Source: Spirochaetota bacterium (lineage in GTDB: Bacteria; Spirochaetota; Spirochaetia; Treponematales; UBA12059). Taken from it: DNA of 64,000 nt. How positions within the stretch are numbered: position 1 is the first letter of the stretch; each line of letters starts with the position of its first letter. A model generated the notes under the pieces. It saw nothing but the letters and a program-made list of their open reading frames with translations. It had not been told where the DNA came from and ran no database searches. This document shows, piece after piece, positions 53,257 to 61,595 of this stretch. The translations under genes were made by a program, and so were the position numbers. Location of the stretch: assembly GCA_026398615.1 (NCBI GenBank), contig JAPLSN010000012.1, positions 62,001 through 126,000 of the forward strand, given 5' to 3'.

Positions 53257-53500
53257 CGTCAGCTACAAGGCTTCAGTGCGGAAGGATCTCAAGCAGCTGG
53301 ATCGATCGGTGGTGCTGCGCATCCTCGACGCGATCGAATCCGACCTTGCGGCGAATCCCGGCAAGAACAAGGCGCTCAAGGGACAGTTCGAAGGCCTGTA
53401 TTCGTACCGGGTGGGTGATTGGCGGGTGATCTACTCCCTCATCGGGGAGGCGATCCTGGTGCTCCGGATCGCCCACAGGAAGGAAATATACCGGGAGTAA
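53246..53500 (+). CDS. RelE/ParE-family toxin
   Basis: VRKDLKQLDRSVVLRILDAIESDLAANP...LKGQFEGLYSYRVGDWRVIYSL...VLRIAHRKEIYR. Confidence 0.88.
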   Translation: MAASVSYKASVRKDLKQLDRSVVLRILDAIESDLAANPGKNKALKGQFEGLYSYRVGDWRVIYSLIGEAILVLRIAHRKEIYRE

Positions 53501-53514
53501 GTGTGATGAAATAT

Positions 53515-53638
53515 CTCACGCAGAGGCGCAGAGGCGCGGAGAAGATGGAGGAGGAGAAAGGAGATGGTACTTGGGAATGATCTTTGCTCTTCTACTTTCC
53601 TCTCTGCGTTCTCTGCGCCTCTGCGTGTGATAATCTTA
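53515..53638. repeat. Paired inverted repeat unit 1
   Basis: ctcacgcagaggcgcagaggcgcggagaag ... tcctctctgcgttctctgcgcctctgcgtgtgataatctta. Confidence 0.85.
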
Positions 53639-53643
53639 TGAGT

Positions 53644-53668
53644 CGTTCACGCGGAGGCGCGGAGAATA
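53644..53668 (+). repeat. Repeat half-copy fused to 5' end of the GxxExxY gene
   Basis: cgttcacgcggaggcgcggagaata directly before ATG at 53670. Confidence 0.8.
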
Positions 53669-53669
53669 C

Positions 53670-54059
53670 ATGGAGCTGAACAAGATTACCGAGATCATCG
53701 TTGATACAGGATTCTCGATCCATTCGACGCTTGGGCCAGGGCTCCTCGAAAGTGCCTACGAGTCGATTTTTGCCTTTGAACTGGCTCAGCGAGGTCTTGG
53801 CGTCGAGCGGCAGGTTCCTATTCCGGTTCTGTGGAAGGGCATGCTCATCGATGAAGGATTTCGAGCAGACCTCATAGTTGAAAAGAGGGTGATCGTCGAG
53901 CTGAAGTCAGTGGAACGAATCGCGGCGCTTCATAAGAAGCAGGTGCTTACCTATCTCCGGATTTCGGGCTTGAAGGTTGGGCTGCTCATCAATTTTGGGT
54001 CGGCATATTTCAAGGATGGGATTTCACGGATCGTCAATGGGCTGGAAGAGGGAATGTAG
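53670..54059 (+). CDS. GxxExxY protein
   Basis: GPGLLESAYESIFAFELAQRGLGVERQVPIPVLWKGMLIDEGFRADLIVEKRVIVELKSVE. Confidence 0.92.
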   Translation: MELNKITEIIVDTGFSIHSTLGPGLLESAYESIFAFELAQRGLGVERQVPIPVLWKGMLIDEGFRADLIVEKRVIVELKSVERIAALHKKQVLTYLRISGLKVGLLINFGSAYFKDGISRIVNGLEEGM

Positions 54060-54063
54060 GAAT

Positions 54064-54202
54064 TGCTCACGCAGAGGTGCAGAGGCGCGGAGAAGAGGGA
54101 GAGAGTGAAGATGATGAGGATGAGGATGAGGACTAGGGAATTGTCTTTGCTTTTTATTTTTCCTCTCTGCGTTCTCTGCGGCTCTGCGTGAGAAAATTCT
54201 TG
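54064..54202. repeat. Paired inverted repeat unit 2
   Basis: ctcacgcagaggtgcagaggcgcggagaagagg ... tcctctctgcgttctctgcggctctgcgtgagaaaattctt. Confidence 0.85.
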
Positions 54203-54218
54203 GGATTGGGAGAATTGA

Positions 54219-55913
54219 ATGGACCTGAATAGTTTAAAGAAATTCGCCCAGGGGATGCGCCGGGACCTCGTCTCACAGATGGATGCTCGGATCGAGTATG
54301 TCCTCAAGTCGGACGACGAGTACCTCCGCGCCCGCCAATCCGAGAAAAAGAGGATCGTCGAGCTCGAGAAGACGAAGGGGCGGTCGGAACTGGCCGAGGA
54401 AGCTGCCTACCTCTGGTTCAATCGGCTTGCCGCTTTCCGCTACATGGACTCCCGCGGATATACAAGTCCCAGGCTAGTTTCCCCTCGAAGCGGTGAGTCC
54501 CAGCCCGAGCTTCTCGCGGAAATCAAGCATGGGAGGACTCCCGCTGAGCTTTTTTCCCGAGCGCCGCAGTTCGACGCGATCCTCTCGGGCCGGATCAAGG
54601 CCGCCCAACCTGACCGCGAGGTCTACAAGGAAGCCCTCCTGGGCACTTGCAATGCTTGGGCTACGCGCATGCCCTGGCTCTTTGCAAAGGTAGACGACTG
54701 GGCAAGTCTCCTCCTTCCCCAGGATCTTCTATCGGAGGATTCGCTCATCGCCCGCATGGTCTCAGGTCTTTCCGACGCGGACTGCGCGGAGGGCGTTGAG
54801 ATCATCGGCTGGCTCTACCAGTTCTACATCTCCGAGAAAAAGGACGAGGTCTTCGCCCTCCTCAAGAAGAACGTGAAGATATCAAAAGAGAACATTCCCG
54901 CCGCGACACAGCTCTTCACGCCTCACTGGATCGTACGCTTTATGGTGGAGAACTCCCTCGGGCGACTCTGGCTCCTCAACCGCCCGGAGTCCCGTCTAAA
55001 GGAGCGGATGAAGTACTTCGTGGAGTCCGACCCCGAGCCCGACTACCTCAAGGTGAAGGATCCGACCGAGCTCAAGTGCCTCGATCCCTGCTGCGGTTCG
55101 GGGCATATCCTGGCCTACTTCTTCGAGCTGCTCTACGCGATCTACGAGGAGGAGGGCTATGCGCCTGTGGAGATCCCCTCCCTCATCATCGAGAAGAACA
55201 TCTACGGCATCGACATCGACGAACGGGCGGCCGAGCTCGCGGCCTTCACGCTGGCCATGGTGGCGAGGGAGAAGGACAAGCGCTTCTTCGAGCGAGACAT
55301 CCAGCCCAATGTGATCGCCATGCGCGATGCGAGCGTGAACCTCAAGAAGCTGGGCGTGCGCCTATCGCCGGACCTCCAGGAAAGCTTGGAGCTCCTCAAG
55401 GAGGGGCGGAACTATGGTTCGCTCATTCCCGTACCGGCAGGGGCGGCTGGGGAGATCCACGAGGTCGAGGCGGGGATTGATGCCCACCGCTTCGATGACC
55501 TTTTCGGGGCGGCGGAGCTCGAGGAGCTGAAGGTGGCCTTCCGCATCCTCGAGTACCTCGAGCCGCGCTATCAAGTGGTGGTGACGAATCCGCCATACAT
55601 GGGCGGGAAGGGCATGAACGAGGGTCTCAAGGCCTATGTGGGCAAGCGCTACCCCGATTCCAAGTCAGATCTCTTCGCGGTCTTCATGGAGCGATGTCTC
55701 GAAGGTCTCGTGAAGCGCGGATACATGGGCATGATCAACCAGCAAAGCTGGATGTTCCTCTCGAGCTTCGAGGATCTACGCAAGAAGCTCCTCGAGGAGG
55801 ACACCATCGTGGTTATGGCCCATCTGGGAGCTCATGCTTTTGAGACGATTGGCGGCGAAGTTGTCCAGACCACGAGCTTTGTACTGAAGAAGGCAAGGCC
55901 GCCAATCGAATGA
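54219..55913 (+). CDS. pglX: BREX methyltransferase PglX, N-terminal (catalytic) half
   Basis: LKCLDPCCGSGHILAYFFELL (SAM motif I), VVTNPPYMGGKGMN (motif IV NPPY), IGGEVVQTTSFVLKK where full-length PglX would continue. Confidence 0.92.
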   Translation: MDLNSLKKFAQGMRRDLVSQMDARIEYVLKSDDEYLRARQSEKKRIVELEKTKGRSELAEEAAYLWFNRLAAFRYMDSRGYTSPRLVSPRSGESQPELLAEIKHGRTPAELFSRAPQFDAILSGRIKAAQPDREVYKEALLGTCNAWATRMPWLFAKVDDWASLLLPQDLLSEDSLIARMVSGLSDADCAEGVEIIGWLYQFYISEKKDEVFALLKKNVKISKENIPAATQLFTPHWIVRFMVENSLGRLWLLNRPESRLKERMKYFVESDPEPDYLKVKDPTELKCLDPCCGSGHILAYFFELLYAIYEEEGYAPVEIPSLIIEKNIYGIDIDERAAELAAFTLAMVAREKDKRFFERDIQPNVIAMRDASVNLKKLGVRLSPDLQESLELLKEGRNYGSLIPVPAGAAGEIHEVEAGIDAHRFDDLFGAAELEELKVAFRILEYLEPRYQVVVTNPPYMGGKGMNEGLKAYVGKRYPDSKSDLFAVFMERCLEGLVKRGYMGMINQQSWMFLSSFEDLRKKLLEEDTIVVMAHLGAHAFETIGGEVVQTTSFVLKKARPPIE

Positions 55914-55915
55914 AT

Positions 55916-55932
55916 GTTCCCAAAATGGGAAC
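55916..55932. promoter_or_regulatory. Palindromic operator candidate upstream of higBA
   Basis: GTTCCCA-AAA-TGGGAAC; half-site GTGGGAAC repeated inside promoter spacer. Confidence 0.55.
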
Positions 55933-55939
55933 AATTATA

Positions 55940-55968
55940 TTGACAAATTAGTGGGAACACAGTATATA
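55940..55968 (+). promoter_or_regulatory. Strong sigma70-like promoter for higBA
   Basis: TTGACA - 17 nt - TATATA. Confidence 0.7.
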
Positions 55969-55981
55969 TAAGGAAGATCCG

Positions 55982-56290
55982 ATGAACGTTGTTGCGCTCA
56001 GGACTCTCGTCCGGTTCTGGGGGAAGCACCCCAGGGCAAAACAGGCGCTGGAGGACTGGTACCACGAGGCGCTTCATGCTCGATGGGTCACTCCCGAGGA
56101 TGTCAAGCGACACTACCCCGGCGCAAGCATCCTCCGGAACAATCGGGTTCAGTTCGATATTCGGGGCAATGAGTTCAGGCTTGTCTGCGCCATACGCTAT
56201 GACAAGGGCCACATGTGGGTCAAATTCATCGGGACCCACGCTGAGTATGACAGGATCGATGCGGAGACATATGATGGAAATCCAGTTTAA
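55982..56290 (+). CDS. higB: HigB-type mRNA interferase toxin
   Basis: MNVVALRTLVRFWGKHPRAKQALEDWYHEA...GNEFRLVCAIRYDKGHMWVKFIGTHAEYDRID. Confidence 0.9.
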   Translation: MNVVALRTLVRFWGKHPRAKQALEDWYHEALHARWVTPEDVKRHYPGASILRNNRVQFDIRGNEFRLVCAIRYDKGHMWVKFIGTHAEYDRIDAETYDGNPV

Positions 56291-57503
56291 GGTGCTCAAG
56301 ACCGAAGCCGACTACGACCGCGCCCTGGCTGACCTCGAGCGTGTCTTTGACGCTCCCGCGGGTAGCCCTGAAGCCGATCAACTCGACGTCCTCGTGCTCC
56401 TCATCAAGAGTTACGAGAATGAGCATTACCCGATCGATGTGCCGGAACCACGAGAAGCCATCAGGTTCCGCATGGAGCAGGCCGGGCTGAGCCAAAAGGA
56501 TTTGATCCCGTATATCGGTTCGCGGTCCAAGGTGTCCGAGGTGCTCTCCGGCAAACGCGAGCTGACCCTTGCCATGATACGATCCCTCAACAAGCATCTT
56601 GGGATCCCTGCCGAGGTCCTGATCCGCGAGGCGCCAGCGGCGCTGCCGAAAGCTCTTGCCGACCTTGACTTCGCCCAGTTCCCCATCAAGGAGATGGAGA
56701 AGAATGGCGCCTTCTCCGGCTTCGACCTGGGCATGTCGAAGATAGGCGAGAAAGCCGAGGAGGCCATCCGATGGCTCGTGGGCCAGATCGGTGGATTCCA
56801 GGCGGTGCCTCAGGTGGCGCTGCGCAAGACCGATGGGATGCGCCTTAACTCCAAGCTGGACACTTATGCCCTTCTTGGCTGGAGCCTTCAAGCCTTGAAG
56901 GAGGCGGCCGATCACCCGTCGTCCGGAAGGTTCAAGAGCGAGGCCCTTACTGACAAGTTCATTGAAACCCTTGTGGGCTTGAGTGTTCTTGACGACGGTC
57001 CCAGGCATGCCAAGGAATACCTGGCCAAGGCTGGTATTACGCTGCTCGCCCTGCCTCACCTTACGCATACCTATCTGGACGGGGCGGTGTTCCTGAGGGA
57101 GAGGGAAGGTCCTCTCATCGTGCTCACCCTCCGCTACGACCGGGTCGACAATTTCTGGTTCGTGCTCCTCCATGAGCTCGGGCATCTCAAGCTCGGCCAT
57201 CTTTCCGGGGGAAGGACCTGGATCGCCGACGATCTCGACCTACCTAATGCCGATTCCATTCAGGAGAGGGAAGCCGACGACTTCGCTTCACGAGTCCTCT
57301 TGCCGCAGGAGTTCGATCTCGGTTCGCATGTGCGGCTTTCGTCGAAGGATGTCATTTCCTATGCCAGCGATCATGGCGTGCATCCCGCCATCGTTGCCGG
57401 GCGTATTCAGCATGCAAGGAAGGAATTTCGTACCTTCGCTAAGTTGCTTGGACGGGGAGAGGTGAGGAAGTGGTTAGTGGTGAAGGATAATGAAGCAAGC
57501 TAA
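56271..57503 (+). CDS. HigA-type XRE antitoxin fused to ImmA/IrrE-like metallopeptidase domain
   Basis: HTH (GLSQKDLIPYIGSRSKVSEVLSGKRELTLAMIRSLNKHLGIPAEVLI) plus WFVLLHELGHLKLGH (HExxH). Confidence 0.88.
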   Translation: MMEIQFKVLKTEADYDRALADLERVFDAPAGSPEADQLDVLVLLIKSYENEHYPIDVPEPREAIRFRMEQAGLSQKDLIPYIGSRSKVSEVLSGKRELTLAMIRSLNKHLGIPAEVLIREAPAALPKALADLDFAQFPIKEMEKNGAFSGFDLGMSKIGEKAEEAIRWLVGQIGGFQAVPQVALRKTDGMRLNSKLDTYALLGWSLQALKEAADHPSSGRFKSEALTDKFIETLVGLSVLDDGPRHAKEYLAKAGITLLALPHLTHTYLDGAVFLREREGPLIVLTLRYDRVDNFWFVLLHELGHLKLGHLSGGRTWIADDLDLPNADSIQEREADDFASRVLLPQEFDLGSHVRLSSKDVISYASDHGVHPAIVAGRIQHARKEFRTFAKLLGRGEVRKWLVVKDNEAS

Positions 57504-57510
57504 AAAATGG

Positions 57511-57540
57511 CTCACGCAGAGGCGCAGAGACGCAGAGAAT
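57511..57540 (+). repeat. Repeat half-copy
   Basis: ctcacgcagaggcgcagagacgcagagaat. Confidence 0.85.
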
Positions 57541-57780
57541 ACAAGGAGATGAGATGAGAAGGGCAATGAGTACATTCAGTCCTTTATCTGATTCCATTAG
57601 TCTCATTGGGCAAAAGTGCTTGACAAAGAGGCATATTGACCCTAGATTTTCAGGGTATTCTATTTTTGTGCATAGCGCCCCTGACGATACCCATACCGAT
57701 TCATCATGGTATGGACGACTCGGGGGCTTTTTGTTTTCTCATAGCTCAGTATCTCCACAGGAGATACATCATAGAAAAGG

Positions 57781-57901
57781 CTCACGCGGAGACGCAGAGA
57801 CGCGGAGAAGAGGGAAAAAGATAATGGAAAATTATGATTACGCTTTCCTATTCTCCTATTCCTCTCTGCGTTCTCTGCGGCTCTGCGTGAGATAATCTTA
57901 G
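57781..57901. repeat. Paired inverted repeat unit 3
   Basis: ctcacgcggagacgcagagacgcggagaagagg ... cctctctgcgttctctgcggctctgcgtgagataatctta. Confidence 0.85.
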
Positions 57902-57906
57902 GAATG

Positions 57907-57940
57907 GCTCACGCGGAGACGCGGAGGCGTGGAGAAGAGG
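57907..57940 (+). repeat. Repeat half-copy upstream of DUF2188-like gene
   Basis: ctcacgcggagacgcggaggcgtggagaagagg. Confidence 0.85.
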
Positions 57941-57949
57941 AGGAAGAGC

Positions 57950-58183
57950 ATGCCTAGGAAAGAACGCATTCATGTCACCCAAAGGCCCGATGGGCAGTGG
58001 CAGGGAAAGAAAGAGGGGGCCGAGCGGGCCTCCGTCGTCAGTTCGACACAGAGGGAAGCGGTTCAAGGATCGACCGACCTCGCCAAGAAGAATGGGCAGG
58101 CTCAGGTACTTATCCATGGAAGGGATGGGAAGATCCGGGACGAGCATACGTATGGGAGCGATCCGTATCCGCCCAAGGGATAA
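57950..58183 (+). CDS. DUF2188-like small protein
   Basis: IHVTQRPDGQWQGKKEGAERASVVSSTQREAVQGSTDLAKKNGQAQVLIHGRDGKIRDEHTYGSDPYPPKG. Confidence 0.8.
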   Translation: MPRKERIHVTQRPDGQWQGKKEGAERASVVSSTQREAVQGSTDLAKKNGQAQVLIHGRDGKIRDEHTYGSDPYPPKG

Positions 58184-58192
58184 GCATTCAAA

Positions 58193-58909
58193 ATGACTAA
58201 TCAAGCAAAAGTCATTCAACTCAACTGTGAAAGTCAAACCGGATGGCCTTATCCGCTGCTAAATGAGATACAAAAGCATCCTAATTCGTATGCTTTGTTG
58301 GAGAAATATAGATCTGCAAAAATTGGAGATCATCTAATATCGCTAGCCACAAAAATCACAATTATTGGATTAGTTATCCAAAGGCTGAATGAATCTCTGC
58401 GACTGATGAATCTTGAACTAGGAAATAGATCCGAGTATTTATTTGAATGTGCTAGCAACGGGTATGCATTTTCCTCTCAAGATAGGATGCTTCCATACCT
58501 ATTAGTTTTGGATGCTGAAACTTTTATCTTTGAGGCCCGCTCCAGCTTTGACATGCTTGTCAAACTCGCCGATTTGTTGCATTCCACATACGCGGTTTTT
58601 TCAACTTCGATTACCAAGGCCAATATTGCACAACTTCTAGCTGAGTCAGGCAGATCCGTAGAGTGGATCGCACTCTTGAAAGCTATAAGGGATATTGGAA
58701 TTCATGAGAGGGCTCCTTGGATTGGAATTTCTACTAATGGAAATGGCCGGAATCCTGCCCTAATTCTTGTTTTCGATGATACACACAATGTTCCTGCCTC
58801 CGGTGCTTGCTTTGCAATTGATACCCTAATAGCCATCAGCAAAGGAATTAATGAGCTATTCGCTTTTGTTATGCACAAATCAATAATCAGTATCGCCGGA
58901 GGGGCATAA
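58193..58909 (+). CDS. Unknown protein encoded between the two pglX halves (AT-rich)
   Basis: Intact 238-aa ORF, SD-like spacing to next ORF, composition distinct from flanks. Confidence 0.65.
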   Translation: MTNQAKVIQLNCESQTGWPYPLLNEIQKHPNSYALLEKYRSAKIGDHLISLATKITIIGLVIQRLNESLRLMNLELGNRSEYLFECASNGYAFSSQDRMLPYLLVLDAETFIFEARSSFDMLVKLADLLHSTYAVFSTSITKANIAQLLAESGRSVEWIALLKAIRDIGIHERAPWIGISTNGNGRNPALILVFDDTHNVPASGACFAIDTLIAISKGINELFAFVMHKSIISIAGGA

Positions 58910-58912
58910 GAC

Positions 58913-60715
58913 ATGGGTGCATTCATTCGCCTTGTTGATTATGATAATGCCGAAAGGAAGATTAGTGAGTTCAACGTTATCAATAATGCATATCGAATTA
59001 ATCAGTCCAATTTTATGAAAGTGCCAGGAAGCCCTATAGCATATTGGGTTACAGAGTCTTTTTATCGCGCCTTTGATTCGAAAGAAAAGGTTGGTGACCT
59101 TACAATCTCTGATGGACAGACCAAAACAGGTGATAACGCTCTCTATCTTCGTTTAATTTGGGAGGTTGATAGAAGCAAGATTGGCCCATCAAAAAAATGG
59201 GTGCTTCACCCGAAGGGAGGGACATACAGAAAATGGTATGGGAATGTAGACGCTCTTATTGATTGGTCATTAGGCGCAAGAAACCACTACCGTTCAGATC
59301 ATGTTGCTCGAATATTACCAGAGTACCTCTGGTGGAAAATAGGCGTGTGTTGGACCATGATAACAATGGGTAAGAAGAGCTTTAGGTATGTAAAATCAGA
59401 TGAGATTTTTAATTTAGCAGCGCCGACACTTTTTTTTCGAAATGATACAGATGCTCCTGGCATTATTGCATTTCTGAATTCAAAAGTTGCTGATCATATG
59501 GTAACAGTACTTAATCCAACAATAAATATGAATGTTGGCGAAATACAATCACTGCCCTTGATGGCTGGTATACCAGCTAGAATAAATACATGTGCAAAGA
59601 GGGCCATAAGTATTGAGAGAGCTGACTGGGACATGATTGAGACTTCTCATGATTTCTTGCGTTCTCCTCTTCTTACAGAATATTCTGATTCGCAAAACGA
59701 AATAACTATGGATTGTAATCTATCAGTTTTGAATTGGCCATCAGTTTACGATATGAGGAGAACGATAGATTTGACCATCCAGGTTAATTCGTATAAGGCA
59801 AATTGGAGAAGGCTCTTTTTAGAGCTACATGAAATCGAAGAGTCTTCAAATCAGGTCTTCATTCATTTATACAAACTTGGTGCCGAACTAAATAATAGTG
59901 TTTCCTATAATGAAATCACTATTCTTCAAGATCAGCTAATTGCATCAGATCTCAACGAAGGCAGAGTAGAGTTCGATGAAGTCGTTCTCGCCCAACAGTT
60001 TCTCTCCTACGGTGTCGGCTGCCTCATGGGGCGCTATTCCGTAGAGCAGGATGGACTCATCCTCGCTGATGCTGGCGCTACGATCGAGGATTTCAAGTCG
60101 AAGATCCCGAACGCCCGCTTCCTACCGGACGCAGATGGCATACTCCCTCTCACCGATGAGGATGACTTTTCCGACGACCTCCCAACTGCTTTCAAGTCGT
60201 GGCTTCGATTCATCTCGGGTTCTCACTATGATGATAATCTCCGCTGGATGGAGGATCGTCTCGGCAAAGACCTCCGGAGCTTTTTCGATCGGGATTTCTA
60301 CAAGGATCATATAAGGCGCTACAAGTCACGGCCCATCTACTGGATGGTTTCCTCACCCTCGGGTGCTTTCCGGGCTCTCCTCTACCTGCATCGCTATACC
60401 AAGGATACGGTTGGCAAGATTCTCAATGACTATGTCCGGCCGTACCGAACAAAGATTGATCAGAAGATACGTGGGCTTGAATCCATTATTGATTCCTCGG
60501 GTTCGAGTGCTGGGGAGAAGACCAAGGCCAAGAAAAGGCTTGCTCAGCTTGAGAAGTATAGGATTGAGATTGAGGCTTGGGAGAAGGAGAGCCTGTACCC
60601 GCAGGCGCTGAAGCGGGTCGAGTTGGATCTGGATGATGGGGTCAAGGTGAATTATCGGAAGCTGGAGGGGATACTGGAGCCGGTGAAGCAACTTGAGGCG
60701 AAGGAGGAGGAGTGA
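58913..60715 (+). CDS. pglX: BREX PglX, C-terminal (target recognition) half
   Basis: INQSNFMKVPGSPIAYWVTESFYRAF; LAQQFLSYGVGCLMGRYSVEQDGLILADAG; WMVSSPSGAFRALLYLHRYTKDTVGKILNDYVRPY; SD GGAGGGG before ATG. Confidence 0.9.
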   Translation: MGAFIRLVDYDNAERKISEFNVINNAYRINQSNFMKVPGSPIAYWVTESFYRAFDSKEKVGDLTISDGQTKTGDNALYLRLIWEVDRSKIGPSKKWVLHPKGGTYRKWYGNVDALIDWSLGARNHYRSDHVARILPEYLWWKIGVCWTMITMGKKSFRYVKSDEIFNLAAPTLFFRNDTDAPGIIAFLNSKVADHMVTVLNPTINMNVGEIQSLPLMAGIPARINTCAKRAISIERADWDMIETSHDFLRSPLLTEYSDSQNEITMDCNLSVLNWPSVYDMRRTIDLTIQVNSYKANWRRLFLELHEIEESSNQVFIHLYKLGAELNNSVSYNEITILQDQLIASDLNEGRVEFDEVVLAQQFLSYGVGCLMGRYSVEQDGLILADAGATIEDFKSKIPNARFLPDADGILPLTDEDDFSDDLPTAFKSWLRFISGSHYDDNLRWMEDRLGKDLRSFFDRDFYKDHIRRYKSRPIYWMVSSPSGAFRALLYLHRYTKDTVGKILNDYVRPYRTKIDQKIRGLESIIDSSGSSAGEKTKAKKRLAQLEKYRIEIEAWEKESLYPQALKRVELDLDDGVKVNYRKLEGILEPVKQLEAKEEE

Positions 60716-61050
60716 TGAGCGGCAGTACTCCATCGATTCTTGTCGATATCCCTGGTATGGCGGAGGCTGCGGCCTTCATCAGAAGCCGCTATTTGGTGGA
60801 TTCGATTTACATCTTCGGATCATTTGCCCGAGGCGAGGCCAGGGTAGACAGCGATATCGATATCTGCGTGACCCTCCTGCGCGCAGAAAAAAGGATATTG
60901 GACATCATGGTCGATCTTCACGCTGGCTTGTCAGCGATCCTGGAAAGGTCCATCGATGTGGTCGTCTATGACAAGAAGGTTTTCGACGAGCGCAGGGAGG
61001 CCGGCGCCTCCTTCGAGAAGACCATAGCCGCCGAAGGAATAGCCGTATGA
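60712..61050 (+). CDS. MNT-type nucleotidyltransferase (MntA-like antitoxin)
   Basis: DSIYIFGSFARGEARVDSDIDICV (GSxxRGxxxxxSDIDL motif). Confidence 0.9.
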   Translation: MMSGSTPSILVDIPGMAEAAAFIRSRYLVDSIYIFGSFARGEARVDSDIDICVTLLRAEKRILDIMVDLHAGLSAILERSIDVVVYDKKVFDERREAGASFEKTIAAEGIAV

Positions 61051-61433
61051 CGCGAAAAGACCTGGTCAACGAATGGCTTCTTGTGGCAACCGATGATCTC
61101 GATGCGGCGGAACATCTTTTCTCCGGCATGACCCGGGTACCGCTCGAAATAATCTGTTTCCACTGCCAGCAGGCCGGAGAAAAAGCCCTGAAAGCCCTGC
61201 TTCAGCATCTTGGGCGAGATGTTCCGCGAACACACGACCTCGTCGAACTGCGCAGGTTGCTGGGAACCGATCTTTCCGATGATGTCGAACTGGACAGATG
61301 CTGCGCCTTGCTATCCGCCTATGGCGTCACGACACGATACCCCGGGAGACCTGAACTGAGCATTACTGATGCGGAAGTGGCCTTTGCAGCGGCAAAACGT
61401 ATTCTTTCGTCGATTCGGCCATTGACCGAATAG
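61047..61433 (+). CDS. HEPN-domain protein (HepT-like)
   Basis: EWLLVATDDLDAAEHLFSGM...CFHCQQAGEKALKALL...RTHDLVEL; overlaps the MNT gene. Confidence 0.9.
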   Translation: MTRKDLVNEWLLVATDDLDAAEHLFSGMTRVPLEIICFHCQQAGEKALKALLQHLGRDVPRTHDLVELRRLLGTDLSDDVELDRCCALLSAYGVTTRYPGRPELSITDAEVAFAAAKRILSSIRPLTE

Positions 61434-61595
61434 GCGCTTGATCCCTGCTTCCATAACCGAAATGGCACATGGAAAATGAATTGGGGAAACTGAATGCGCA
61501 ATGATCGACGCGTTCTCAAATCGAAATCGAAGAGGATAACGCCTTGAACTTAAGTTTGAGCAGAACGATTTGCATTGATCGTGCTGGTCGTCCAG

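Noticed and set aside
57554-57895. 113-aa ORF MRRAMSTFSPLSDSISLIGQ...
   Set aside because: Runs through repeat unit 3 with no domain; likely non-coding.
52922-57940. CRISPR array interpretation of the GCAGAGGCGCAGAG repeats
   Set aside because: Repeats are inverted pairs with irregular spacing and gene-sized intervals; no regular spacers and no cas genes.
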